From NCBI GenBank assembly GCA_964560565.1, contig CAZLMF010000039.1, positions 1 through 16,065 on the forward strand: a DNA stretch of 16,065 bases. Direction: 5' to 3'. Below the pieces are notes generated by a model. The model did not search any database, had not been told where the DNA came from, and was given only the letters and a program-made list of their open reading frames with translations. Source of the stretch: CAZLMF01 sp964560565. Lineage in GTDB: Bacteria; Bacillota; Clostridia; Oscillospirales; Ruminococcaceae. Positions 7,700-14,312 of the stretch are shown here, piece after piece; the first letter of the stretch is position 1; the number at the start of each line of letters is the position of its first letter. The position numbers and the translations under genes are program-made.

Positions 7700-8863
7700 T
7701 TAACCGAGTAGCTGTAGAACAGACTGAGGCTGAACGTTTGCCTGAGCAAGCATTGCCTGTGAAGCCTGCTGAAGAATGTTGGACTTTGTGAAGTTCATCA
7801 TTTCCTTAGCCATGTCGGTATCACGGATACGGCTCTCAGCAGCTGTCAGGTTCTCAGAAGTAGCTGACAAGTTGTTGATGGTGTGCTCAAGACGATTCTG
7901 AAGAGCACCAAGAGTAGCACGTGTGCCGGAAACAGTGTTAATAGCTGAGTCGATAGAAGCTATAGCTGCATTAGCGTTATCCTGAGTCTTAACAGAAATA
8001 GCGCTTAGCTTTAGACCTGCTGTGCTCTGGTCAGAAACTGCAAGAGAAACCTTCTGGTCTGCAGCGCCGTTAGCACCGATTTGAAGAGTTAGCTTCTCGC
8101 CAGCTGTATCGATTGTTCCGCTTGAAGCAGCAACAGCATTGTATCCGCCTGCTCCGTCACTAGCAGCACTATTGCTGTAGGTGATAGAAACGCCATCCCA
8201 CTTCTCAGCGTCAGCAACTGAAGCTGTGTCATCAGCAGTAGCGGTGATTGTGAGAGTTCCGTCGCCATTATCCTTGTCTGTGAAGGTAACACCTGTAGGA
8301 GCTGTGCCAGCAGCATAGGTGAAAGCACCTGTGTCGCTGATTGCTACTGTACCTGCAGCAGCAAGTGAGTCGCCATCTGCTAAATTACCACCGGAAACGC
8401 TATAGTCTAGGTTAGCAACAGCTGTAAGTGTGTAGCCGCCCATTGAGCCGTCAAGAAGCTTCTTGCCGTTGAACTGAGTGGAAGAAGCGATACGGTCGAC
8501 TTCTGACTTAAGAGCATCAACCTCAAGGTCAATGTTCTTGCGGTCTACGCCATCATCATATGTGCCGTTAGCAGACTGAACTGCTAGCTCACGCATACGC
8601 TGAAGAATGGAGTGAGTTTCCTGTAGGCCACCCTCAGCTGTTTGGATAAGGGAGATGCCGTCCTGTGAGTTACGAACTGCCTGGTCAAGACCGCGAATCT
8701 GTCCGCGCATCTTCTCGGAAATTGCAAGACCTGCAGCGTCGTCGCCTGCACGGTTAATGCGGTAACCTGAAGATAGCTTTTCAGTTGCCTTCTGATTGTT
8801 GCCTAGGTTAACCCTCATTTGGTTTTGGGCATTGATTGCCGGTAAGTTATGTTGTACTACCAT
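7700..8863 (-). CDS. flagellin
   Basis: The filament subunit, 387 residues without cysteine. The conserved N-terminal D0/D1 region (1-140) includes NLPAINAQNQM, KLSSGYRINRAGDDAAGLAI and LQRMRELAVQSANGT. The conserved C-terminal D1/D0 region (about 310-387) includes LGALQNRLEHTINNL and the terminal QPQSVLQLLG needed for export and assembly. The middle (about 141-290) is a Thr/Ala/Gly/Asp-rich variable domain likely exposed on the filament surface. The start at 8863 has AAGGAGGA upstream. The gene has its own sigma-28-like promoter, a leader with a hairpin, and its own terminator, so it is probably monocistronic and expressed late in flagellar assembly. It faces the che operon convergently. It would be named hag or fliC in other species. 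Confidence 0.97.
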   Translation of the reverse strand: MVVQHNLPAINAQNQMRVNLGNNQKATEKLSSGYRINRAGDDAAGLAISEKMRGQIRGLDQAVRNSQDGISLIQTAEGGLQETHSILQRMRELAVQSANGTYDDGVDRKNIDLEVDALKSEVDRIASSTQFNGKKLLDGSMGGYTLTAVANLDYSVSGGNLADGDSLAAAGTVAISDTGAFTYAAGTAPTGVTFTDKDNGDGTLTITATADDTASVADAEKWDGVSITYSNSAASDGAGGYNAVAASSGTIDTAGEKLTLQIGANGAADQKVSLAVSDQSTAGLKLSAISVKTQDNANAAIASIDSAINTVSGTRATLGALQNRLEHTINNLSATSENLTAAESRIRDTDMAKEMMNFTKSNILQQASQAMLAQANVQPQSVLQLLG

Positions 8864-8887
8864 GATAAATCCTCCTTGAATTTTTTC

Positions 8888-8910
8888 TTCGAGATAGTCC
8901 TTATCTCGAA
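8888..8910 (-). promoter_or_regulatory. flagellin leader hairpin with GGA loop (possible CsrA site)
   Basis: In the flagellin mRNA the 9-bp stem TTCGAGATA/TATCTCGAA (arms 8910-8902 and 8896-8888) presents the loop AGGAC. About 10 nt downstream the Shine-Dalgarno AAGGAGGA gives a second GGA. The Bacillus hag leader uses exactly such a pair (one GGA in a hairpin loop, one over the SD) for CsrA repression. No csrA or fliW is in this window, so binding is inferred. Confidence 0.55.
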
Positions 8911-8948
8911 ATATTTTTTATGAGAGCCGTTTTGCTTTCATATATACT

Positions 8949-8975
8949 ATATCGGACGGTTTATTCAAAACTTTA
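8949..8975 (-). promoter_or_regulatory. sigma-28 (SigD/FliA) promoter of flagellin
   Basis: On the minus strand, TAAA (8975-8972), a 15-bp spacer and TCCGATAT (8956-8949) match the Firmicutes sigma-28 consensus TAAA-N15-GCCGATAT at all but one base. It lies about 85 bp upstream of the flagellin start, as expected for a late flagellar gene. Confidence 0.85.
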
Positions 8976-9115
8976 GTCGCCTTTTGTAAACAAACTATGA
9001 ATGAACACGAACAAAATAGTCACAAATCAAATGCATATAATCCCGCAAAACCGCACTCTTATGACATAAATATACCATATAAATATCATCAAGTCAATAG
9101 GCACTTATTCCTTAT

Positions 9116-9802
9116 TTAATGGGACTTTTCTATGCTTTTTACCGTAAGCATTTCCCCGTCAACAACAAACTTAACTTCATGCCCCCCAAACGCCATTCCA
9201 TATATGCGTGTGGGGTCATGTTGATATGAAGGTCTAGGGTCCTGCGCAAGTATTGCCTTTAGTGTCTGCGCATACTCACTTGTAAGCATTTCAAGCCATT
9301 TATCCTCTATATTCACGTGCAGTGATACTCCAAGCTTATCCTCCGCAAAGCCTGCAACTGCATTAGGGTGACTATCCGTAAAGGGTAAGTATGGTTTTAT
9401 GTCGAAAATAGGTGTACCATCGAGCAAATCCGCCCCAAGCACATGAATGACTGCTCCCTGTGGTGTATCCCACTCAATTCGCTCAATTTCCACTGATGAA
9501 AGCCCTATTTGGTTTGGTCTATAAGGCGAACGTGTCGCAAACACGCCCATGCGTGTATTTCCCCCAAGCCTCGGAGGGCGCACCGTCGGCGACCAAGCGC
9601 ATTGCTGTGCCTTTGAAAATCCCCACAAAAGCCATATATGTGAGTATTCCTCAAGCCCTCTTAGCGCATGGACACTTCGAAACTCAGGCTCGAACACTAT
9701 TCGCCCCCGAAGCTTCTCCACAAGTCCACTTTGCCTCGGTATGCCGAATTTCTCAGGAAAACAGCTTTGCATATAGGCAATGGTAACAAGCGAATTCTCC
9801 AA
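9116..9802 (-). CDS. trmO: tRNA (N6-threonylcarbamoyladenosine(37)-N6)-methyltransferase TrmO
   Basis: TrmO (formerly TsaA/YaeB) uses SAM to methylate t6A at position 37 of some threonine tRNAs. The 228-residue product covers the whole UPF0066 beta-barrel domain plus the short C-terminal domain. Visible motifs are FGIPRQSGLV (19-28), RPPRLGGNTRMGVFATRSPYR (about 75-95), PNQIGLSSV, GADLLDGTPIFDIKPYLP and the late DPRPSYQ. E. coli TrmO is about 235 residues. The TTG start at 9802 is supported by AAGGGGG with a 6-nt spacer; the first ATG, ten codons later, would lose conserved residues. It lies downstream of the tRNA-Pro gene on the same strand, separated by the trailer hairpin. No strong promoter or terminator of its own was found. 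Confidence 0.93.
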   Translation of the reverse strand: MENSLVTIAYMQSCFPEKFGIPRQSGLVEKLRGRIVFEPEFRSVHALRGLEEYSHIWLLWGFSKAQQCAWSPTVRPPRLGGNTRMGVFATRSPYRPNQIGLSSVEIERIEWDTPQGAVIHVLGADLLDGTPIFDIKPYLPFTDSHPNAVAGFAEDKLGVSLHVNIEDKWLEMLTSEYAQTLKAILAQDPRPSYQHDPTRIYGMAFGGHEVKFVVDGEMLTVKSIEKSH

Positions 9803-9808
9803 AATGTA

Positions 9809-9815
9809 CCCCCTT
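9809..9815 (-). promoter_or_regulatory. ribosome binding site deciding the TTG start of trmO
   Basis: AAGGGGG on the minus strand followed by 6 nt and TTG at 9802. This supports a TTG start rather than the internal ATG at 9772. Confidence 0.6.
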
Positions 9816-9937
9816 AACTATACTAAGTATCTATTTAGCCAAGCTTCTGACTATATCTCGTCAAAGTCATTAGCAATCACAAGCTTTGCGCAACTGCTTG
9901 CTTTTAACCGTTAATCCATAATATAATATTTAAAGAA

Positions 9938-9977
9938 AAAAGTCATGTGTGAGTTCAAATCCTCATACATGACTTTT
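9938..9977 (-). terminator. terminator-like hairpin downstream of tRNA-Pro
   Basis: Arms 9938-9953 and 9962-9977 form a 16-bp stem with one A-C mismatch (G-T on the plus strand). On the minus strand it ends in GACTTTTTTC, a good intrinsic terminator 3 nt after the encoded CCA. Unusually, its loop and one flank repeat the tRNA T-arm in inverted orientation. Confidence 0.75.
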
Positions 9978-9980
9978 CAA

Positions 9981-10057
9981 TGGTCGGGGTGACGAGATTT
10001 GAACTCACGACCTCTGCGTCCCGAACGCAGCGCTCTACCAAACTGAGCCACACCCCG
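9981..10057 (-). tRNA. tRNA-Pro (anticodon CGG), CCA encoded
   Basis: Read on the minus strand, a 7-bp acceptor stem CGGGGTG/CACCCCG frames a D-arm (GCTC-AGTTTGGTA-GAGC), an anticodon arm CTGCG-TTCGGGA-CGCAG with anticodon CGG, a 5-nt variable loop AGGTC and a T-arm with loop TTCAAAT. A discriminator A and an encoded CCA follow. The T-stem contains two wobble pairs. The isoacceptor reads CCG proline codons. Confidence 0.97.
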
Positions 10058-10096
10058 ATAATATAAGATTGCAAACACGCTAACTGTGCGAACAAT

Positions 10097-10125
10097 ATTA
10101 TATCACACGCTCCAAACTTTTTCAA
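10097..10125 (-). promoter_or_regulatory. sigma-A promoter of tRNA-Pro
   Basis: TTGAAA (10125-10120), a 17-bp spacer and a perfect TATAAT (10102-10097) on the minus strand place the transcription start about 30-35 nt before the mature tRNA 5' end. It is back-to-back with the glyS promoter. Confidence 0.75.
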
Positions 10126-10131
10126 TAGCTA

Positions 10132-10160
10132 TTGACTTATTTTATACTCTAAACTAAAAT
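10132..10160 (+). promoter_or_regulatory. sigma-A promoter of glyS
   Basis: TTGACT (10132-10137), a 17-bp spacer and TAAAAT (10155-10160). The implied leader is only about 30 nt, too short for a T-box. Only six bases separate this -35 from the -35 of the divergent tRNA promoter. Confidence 0.75.
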
Positions 10161-10196
10161 AGATATATAATGAATATAAATAAGGGAGATATAAAA

Positions 10197-11579
10197 ATGG
10201 CGCTGAAAAATTCAGAAAAATCAATGGAGAAAATTGTTGCTCTTTGCAAGGGCAGGGGCTTTGTATATCCGGGCAGTGAAATCTACGGTGGGCTTGCGAA
10301 CACTTGGGATTATGGATTTTTAGGCGTCGAGCTTAAAAACAACGTTAAACGTGCATGGTGGAAGAAGTTCGTGCAGGAAAGCAGATACAATATCGGACTT
10401 GACGCTGCTATACTGATGAATCCTCAAGCTTGGGTGGCATCAGGCCATGTTGGCGGATTTTCCGACCCCCTAATGGACTGCAAGCAGTGCAAGACACGTC
10501 ACCGTGCCGACCACCTTATCGAGCAAAACTCCGACGAAATTCCAGCAGGCTGGACAAATGAGCAAATGCTGACCTTTATAAAGGAGCATAACATTCCCTG
10601 CCCCAAATGCGGCGGCAAGGATTTCACCGACATTCGCCAGTTCAACCTCATGTTTAAGACCTTCCAAGGCGTAACCGAAAACGCAAGAAATGAGCTGTAC
10701 CTGCGCCCCGAAACCGCACAAGGCATATTCGTAAACTTTTCAAACCTCCAGCGCACCAGCCGAAGGAAGCTACCCTTTGGTGTTGCTCAAATAGGCAAGT
10801 CCTTCCGCAATGAAATCACCCCCGGTAACTTCATTTTCCGTGTTCGTGAGTTTGAACAAATGGAGCTTGAATTTTTCTGCAAGCCGGGTACTAATAAGGA
10901 ATGGTTCGAGTATTGGAAATCATTCTGCATGAATTGGCTGCTATCACTAGGTCTATCTGAGGAAAACCTCACTATGCGTGACCATAGCGCCGAGGAGCTT
11001 TCCCACTATTCCGAAGGCACAACCGACATTGAGTTTATCTTCCCATTTGGCAAGGGTGAGCTTTGGGGTATTGCAGACCGCACAAACTTCGACCTAAAAA
11101 GCCACATGGAGCATAGCGGCAAGTCCCTTGACTACTTCGATCCCGAAACCAACGAGCGTTATATCCCCTATGTAGTTGAGCCATCACTTGGTGTTGACCG
11201 TGTAGTCCTTGCGTTTTTAAGCGAAGCTTATGACGAGGAGGAGCTAGAGGACGGCACAATGCGCACTGTTATGCGTTTCCATCCTGCCCTTGCCCCTGTT
11301 AAAGCGGCAGTTTTACCCCTATCTAAGAAGCTTGCAGTGCCTGCACAGGAAATTGCGGATACCCTTGCAAAGCATTTCCCCGTTGACTTTGACGAAGCAG
11401 GCAATATCGGCAAGCGCTATCGCCGTCAGGATGAAATCGGCACACCTTTTTGCGTCACATACGACTTTGACAGCGAAACAGACGGCTGCGTGACAGTCCG
11501 TGAGCGTGACTCAATGGAGCAAGTAAGAATGCCAATAGCAGAACTTACTTCATATATTGAGGAAAGACTTCAGTTTTAG
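10197..11579 (+). CDS. glyS: glycyl-tRNA synthetase, alpha2 type
   Basis: Charges tRNA-Gly with glycine. At 460 residues it matches the single-chain dimeric class II enzyme (glyQS in some naming). Visible elements are KIVALCKGRGFVYPGSEIYG (12-31), the insertion with two CxxC pairs at Cys95/Cys98 and Cys135/Cys138 that may bind zinc, LRPETAQGIF (169-178), motif 2 FRNEITPGNFIFRVREFEQME (203-223), motif 3 GVDRVVLAF, and a C-terminal anticodon-binding domain from about 360. The start at 10197 is chosen over an upstream in-frame start at 10170 because AGGGAG lies 8 nt before it and the resulting protein begins as family members do. It has its own promoter. A small zinc-ribbon membrane protein gene begins 17 nt later and is probably co-transcribed. 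Confidence 0.96.
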   Translation: MALKNSEKSMEKIVALCKGRGFVYPGSEIYGGLANTWDYGFLGVELKNNVKRAWWKKFVQESRYNIGLDAAILMNPQAWVASGHVGGFSDPLMDCKQCKTRHRADHLIEQNSDEIPAGWTNEQMLTFIKEHNIPCPKCGGKDFTDIRQFNLMFKTFQGVTENARNELYLRPETAQGIFVNFSNLQRTSRRKLPFGVAQIGKSFRNEITPGNFIFRVREFEQMELEFFCKPGTNKEWFEYWKSFCMNWLLSLGLSEENLTMRDHSAEELSHYSEGTTDIEFIFPFGKGELWGIADRTNFDLKSHMEHSGKSLDYFDPETNERYIPYVVEPSLGVDRVVLAFLSEAYDEEELEDGTMRTVMRFHPALAPVKAAVLPLSKKLAVPAQEIADTLAKHFPVDFDEAGNIGKRYRRQDEIGTPFCVTYDFDSETDGCVTVRERDSMEQVRMPIAELTSYIEERLQF

Positions 11580-11596
11580 CCCAAAGGAGCGTTATT

Positions 11597-12103
11597 ATGA
11601 AGCAATGTCGGAAATGCAGTGCAGTATACGATGACAGCCGCATAAAATGTCTTGATTGCGACGAAAGGCTTTACAGCATAAGCGATTACGAAGCTGGCAA
11701 AATAAAAGCCGAGCAAGCGCAAACCATAAGCAAGCTTTCTGACAAGGCTGAGGACTTTTACGTTACTCCCCTTGAAAGGGCACTTATTGCTTTGGAGATA
11801 TTAGGTTTAACAGCCACCATTGTAATTCTTATCGTCAACACGATTAAAAGCGGAGCAACCGACTTAACAGCACTTGCACTTGTGACAATACTCTTCTTTT
11901 TACTAGGTATTTTACACACAGCTTTTCCGAAGTTTTTCTGGGGTATAGAGAAATTTTCTCTAGGTTTCACTATTGACGATGCCGAAAACGCCATCCCCTC
12001 AGGGTTTTATCTTACCATGTATAAATTTTCCATATATATAACTTTTATTATTGCATATCTGCTGCTAATATTCGGGTTAATTCTGCAAATTTTCATCCCT
12101 TAA
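11597..12103 (+). CDS. small zinc-ribbon membrane protein, unknown function
   Basis: I do not recognise a named family. The 168-residue product starts with a short zinc-ribbon-like motif, Cys4-x2-Cys7 and Cys18-x2-Cys21, followed by a charged linker (25-58) rich in Lys, Glu and Ala. Three hydrophobic segments are visible at about 62-82, 90-108 and 143-167, with a Phe/Trp-rich loop between the second and third (FPKFFWGIEKFSLGF). The layout suggests a cytoplasmic ribbon tethered to the inner membrane. AAAGGAG precedes the ATG with good spacing. It follows glyS by 17 nt and ends just before a long GC-rich palindrome, so the two probably form one transcript, although no functional link to aminoacylation is evident. 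Confidence 0.8.
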   Translation: MKQCRKCSAVYDDSRIKCLDCDERLYSISDYEAGKIKAEQAQTISKLSDKAEDFYVTPLERALIALEILGLTATIVILIVNTIKSGATDLTALALVTILFFLLGILHTAFPKFFWGIEKFSLGFTIDDAENAIPSGFYLTMYKFSIYITFIIAYLLLIFGLILQIFIP

Positions 12104-12120
12104 TACTGCTTAAAACAACA

Positions 12121-12150
12121 TCCTCCGCCGCAAATATTTGCGGCGGAGGA
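12121..12150 (+). terminator. perfect 30-nt palindrome, likely terminator
   Basis: Two 15-nt arms are perfectly complementary, with a GC-rich outer stem (TCCTCCGCCGC) and an AAATATTT centre. It begins 17 nt after the stop of the zinc-ribbon gene. The tail on the plus side (GTTATTATC) is only partly U-rich, so termination may be incomplete and let transcription continue into the ABC ATPase gene, which lacks a clear promoter. Confidence 0.6.
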
Positions 12151-12187
12151 GTTATTATCGGAGCATTTTTGTCTCCATTGTGGACAA

Positions 12188-12222
12188 GATAATACCACCA
12201 TAATCCATGAGGTGATATTATC
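12188..12222 (+). promoter_or_regulatory. leader hairpin sequestering the ABC ATPase ribosome binding site
   Basis: GATAATA (12188-12194) pairs with TATTATC (12216-12222), and CACC (12196-12199) pairs with GGTG (12211-12214), across one C-A mismatch and an 11-nt loop. The SD GAGGTG lies in the 3' arm and loop edge, and the stem ends immediately before the ATG at 12223. When folded, the site would be hidden. What would open it is not visible. Confidence 0.5.
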
Positions 12223-12915
12223 ATGCCAACAACAACACCAATGATTTGCATTGACAGCGTAAGCAAGCTTTACAATTGCGGAGAAAACGAAATCTGTGCC
12301 CTCGACGGGGTGAGCCTTACCATTGACCACGGCGAATTTGTCGCCGTGGTTGGCGCAAGCGGTTCAGGAAAGTCCACCCTTATGAATATGATAGGCTGCT
12401 TAGACACCCCCACACAGGGTAGCTATCTCCTTGACGGAGGCGATATATCCTCCTTTGAGGATAATATGCTAAGCCATATCCGCAACCGTAAAATCGGCTT
12501 CATCTTCCAAGGCTTTAACCTCATTCCAAGCCTCACCGCCGCCGAGAACGTCGAGCTGCCCCTAATCTACCGTGGACTTCCCAAGTCCGAGCGCAAAGCT
12601 CTTGTCATCGATGCTCTTGAAAAGGTATCTCTCCTAAACCGCGCACGTCACCGCCCCTGCGAAATGTCCGGCGGTCAGCAACAACGTGTCGCTATTGCAA
12701 GGGCAATTGCCGCAAGTCCTCCTATTATCCTTGCCGACGAGCCTACCGGCAACCTCGACAGCCAAAGCGGCAGGGAAGTCATGCAAATTCTCCAAGCACT
12801 CCATGCCGAGGGCAAAACCGTTATCCTCATCACCCATGACGAGGAAATCGCAAAGCTTGCAAAGCGCACTATCCGCATCCACGACGGCACTATTCAATCC
12901 GACATAAGCCTATAA
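12223..12915 (+). CDS. ABC transporter ATP-binding protein, LolD/MacB/SalX-type
   Basis: ATP-hydrolysing subunit of an ABC transporter of the type that works with MacB/FtsX-like permeases (lipoprotein, peptide or bacteriocin export or resistance). The 230-residue product has Walker A GASGSGKST (44-52), Q-loop Gln96 (FIFQGFNLIPSLTAAENVELP), signature MSGGQQQRVAIARAI (148-162), Walker B IILADEPTGNLDS (168-180) and switch His205 (LITHD). Length is normal and all catalytic motifs are intact. No permease gene follows: the next gene, on the other strand, is GAPDH after a terminator. It is therefore an orphan ATPase in this window. Its substrate cannot be predicted. The start is followed by a Thr-rich segment (MPTTTPM). 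Confidence 0.93.
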   Translation: MPTTTPMICIDSVSKLYNCGENEICALDGVSLTIDHGEFVAVVGASGSGKSTLMNMIGCLDTPTQGSYLLDGGDISSFEDNMLSHIRNRKIGFIFQGFNLIPSLTAAENVELPLIYRGLPKSERKALVIDALEKVSLLNRARHRPCEMSGGQQQRVAIARAIAASPPIILADEPTGNLDSQSGREVMQILQALHAEGKTVILITHDEEIAKLAKRTIRIHDGTIQSDISL

Positions 12916-12916
12916 A

Positions 12917-12944
12917 AAATGAGGAGCCTTTCGGCTCCTCATTT
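12917..12944 (-). terminator. terminator of the GAPDH gene, shared with the ABC ATPase gene
   Basis: A 12-bp stem, AAATGAGGAGCC with GGCTCCTCATTT, encloses a 4-nt loop between the convergent stops at 12915 and 12975. The minus-strand side continues into a run of six T, so it is strongest for the GAPDH transcript; the plus side (ATTTATAAAC) is weaker. Confidence 0.85.
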
Positions 12945-12974
12945 ATAAACTATAAACATCAGCTAAACACTAAA

Positions 12975-13994
12975 TTAAGCGTTGTCTACCTTATTCATGT
13001 GGCTGATAAGGTCAAGAACCTTATTGGAATAGCCCCACTCATTATCATACCATGCAATAAGCTTGAAGAATGTATCGTTTAGTGCGATACCAGCCTTAGA
13101 GTCGAAGATACAGGTGCGTGGGTCTGTGTAGAAATCGCTTGAAACTACGTCCTCATCGGTGTAGCCAAGAATTCCAGCCATTTTGCCTTCGCTAGCTTCC
13201 TTAACCTTAGCGCAGAGATCCTCATAGGAAACATTCTTTGCAAGCTTAACTGTAAGGTCAACAACAGAAACGTCAAGAGTGGGAACTCTAAAGGACATAC
13301 CTGTTAGCTTGCCCTTAACTTCAGGGATAACAAGTGCGCAAGCCTTAGCAGCGCCTGTTGAGCTTGGGATGATGTTACCTGAAGCAGCACGTCCGCCTCT
13401 CCAATCCTTCTTAGAAGGGCCGTCAACGGTCTTCTGAGTAGCAGTGGTAGCGTGAACGGTTGTCATAAGTCCCTCAACGATGCCGAAGTTATCGTTTAGC
13501 ACCTTAGTAAGAGGAGCAAGACAGTTAGTTGTGCATGAAGCGTTGGAAACAACGGTCATATCCTTAGTGTACTTCTCAAGGTTAACGCCGCAAACGAAAG
13601 TAGGTGTTTCCTTATCCTTAGCAGGAGCGGAAATTACAACCTTCTTAGCGCCAGCCTTAATATGAGCAGAAGCAGCCTCGGTGGTTGTGAATACGCCTGT
13701 TGACTCAACAACATACTCAGCGCCGACAGTTCCCCACGGAATGTCCTCAGGCTTCATGGCAGCGAAAACCTTAATTTCCTTGCCATTAACCATTAGCTTA
13801 CCATTCTCAAGCTTAACTTCACCGTTGAATCTGCCGTGAACGGTGTCATACTTGATCATATAAACCATATAATCGAGGTCGATAAATGGGTCATTTACGC
13901 CCACAATCTCATAAACCTCAGGCTGTGAAACAGCCGCACGGAAAACTAAGCGGCCTATACGGCCAAAACCATTGATACCGACTTTAATTGCCAT
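12975..13994 (-). CDS. gap: glyceraldehyde-3-phosphate dehydrogenase, NAD-dependent, phosphorylating
   Basis: Glycolytic enzyme converting glyceraldehyde 3-phosphate, NAD+ and phosphate to 1,3-bisphosphoglycerate. The 339-residue product starts with the Rossmann motif KVGINGFGRIGR (4-15), has Asp35 (VNDPF) that favours NAD over NADP, catalytic Cys154 (SNASCTTNCLAP) and His181 (TTVHATTATQ), and ends with WYDNEWGYSNKVLDL. Length is usual. The VNDPFIDLDYMVYMIKYD segment and DWRGGRAASGNIIPSSTGAAKA resemble the GapC/enterobacterial GapA branch as I recall it more than the Bacillus GapA branch. GGAGG lies upstream of the start at 13994. The gene is alone, not followed by pgk or tpiA, and has its own promoter and terminator. 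Confidence 0.97.
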   Translation of the reverse strand: MAIKVGINGFGRIGRLVFRAAVSQPEVYEIVGVNDPFIDLDYMVYMIKYDTVHGRFNGEVKLENGKLMVNGKEIKVFAAMKPEDIPWGTVGAEYVVESTGVFTTTEAASAHIKAGAKKVVISAPAKDKETPTFVCGVNLEKYTKDMTVVSNASCTTNCLAPLTKVLNDNFGIVEGLMTTVHATTATQKTVDGPSKKDWRGGRAASGNIIPSSTGAAKACALVIPEVKGKLTGMSFRVPTLDVSVVDLTVKLAKNVSYEDLCAKVKEASEGKMAGILGYTDEDVVSSDFYTDPRTCIFDSKAGIALNDTFFKLIAWYDNEWGYSNKVLDLISHMNKVDNA

Positions 13995-14020
13995 ATTGTT
14001 ATACCTCCAAATTTTATTCT

Positions 14021-14049
14021 ATTATATATTGTATACTAAAATCGGTAAA
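14021..14049 (-). promoter_or_regulatory. sigma-A promoter of the GAPDH gene
   Basis: TTTACC (14049-14044), a 17-bp spacer and a perfect TATAAT (14026-14021) on the minus strand lie about 27 bp before the start codon. An overlapping alternative is TTGCTA (14056-14051), 17 bp, TACAAT (14033-14028). Two overlapping promoters would suit strong expression. Confidence 0.55.
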
Positions 14050-14194
14050 TTAGCAAGCACAATGACAAAATATTATCAATTAACTTTACGATTAAAAAGC
14101 TCACAATTTGATACAATTTCAAACATCGTAAGCAAACATATATGTAAAAAACAAACAAAAGTTCTTAATAATTATTAAAATCCTTAAATTATTG

Positions 14195-14223
14195 TTTACA
14201 ATTTCCTTTTACTCGTATATAAT
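14195..14223 (+). promoter_or_regulatory. sigma-A promoter of the histidine-kinase-like gene
   Basis: TTTACA (14195-14200), a 17-bp spacer and a perfect TATAAT (14218-14223). It implies an A-rich leader of about 80 nt before the ATG at 14313. The rest of the 14050-14194 stretch is A/T-rich and shows nothing else recognisable. Confidence 0.7.
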
Positions 14224-14312
14224 GCTCTTTGTATACGTATTCAGACAAAAGAAACTAAACCTTTTACACCAACGACAACATACGATAAAAACAGATAAAA
14301 AAGGAGAAATGA

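Noticed and set aside
8976..9115. Extra gene or terminator between flagellin promoter and trmO stop
   Set aside because: A/T-rich, with no open frame with an SD and no convincing hairpin plus T-run; nothing supportable.
9938..10057. Integration site (att) of a mobile element at the tRNA-Pro gene
   Set aside because: The repeat is inverted, only 13 nt and adjacent; there is no integrase and no direct repeat of the tRNA 3' end, so an att call is not supported.
10132..10196. T-box leader before glyS
   Set aside because: The promoter sits 37-65 bp before the ATG, leaving about 30 nt of leader; no T-box sequence or antiterminator was seen.
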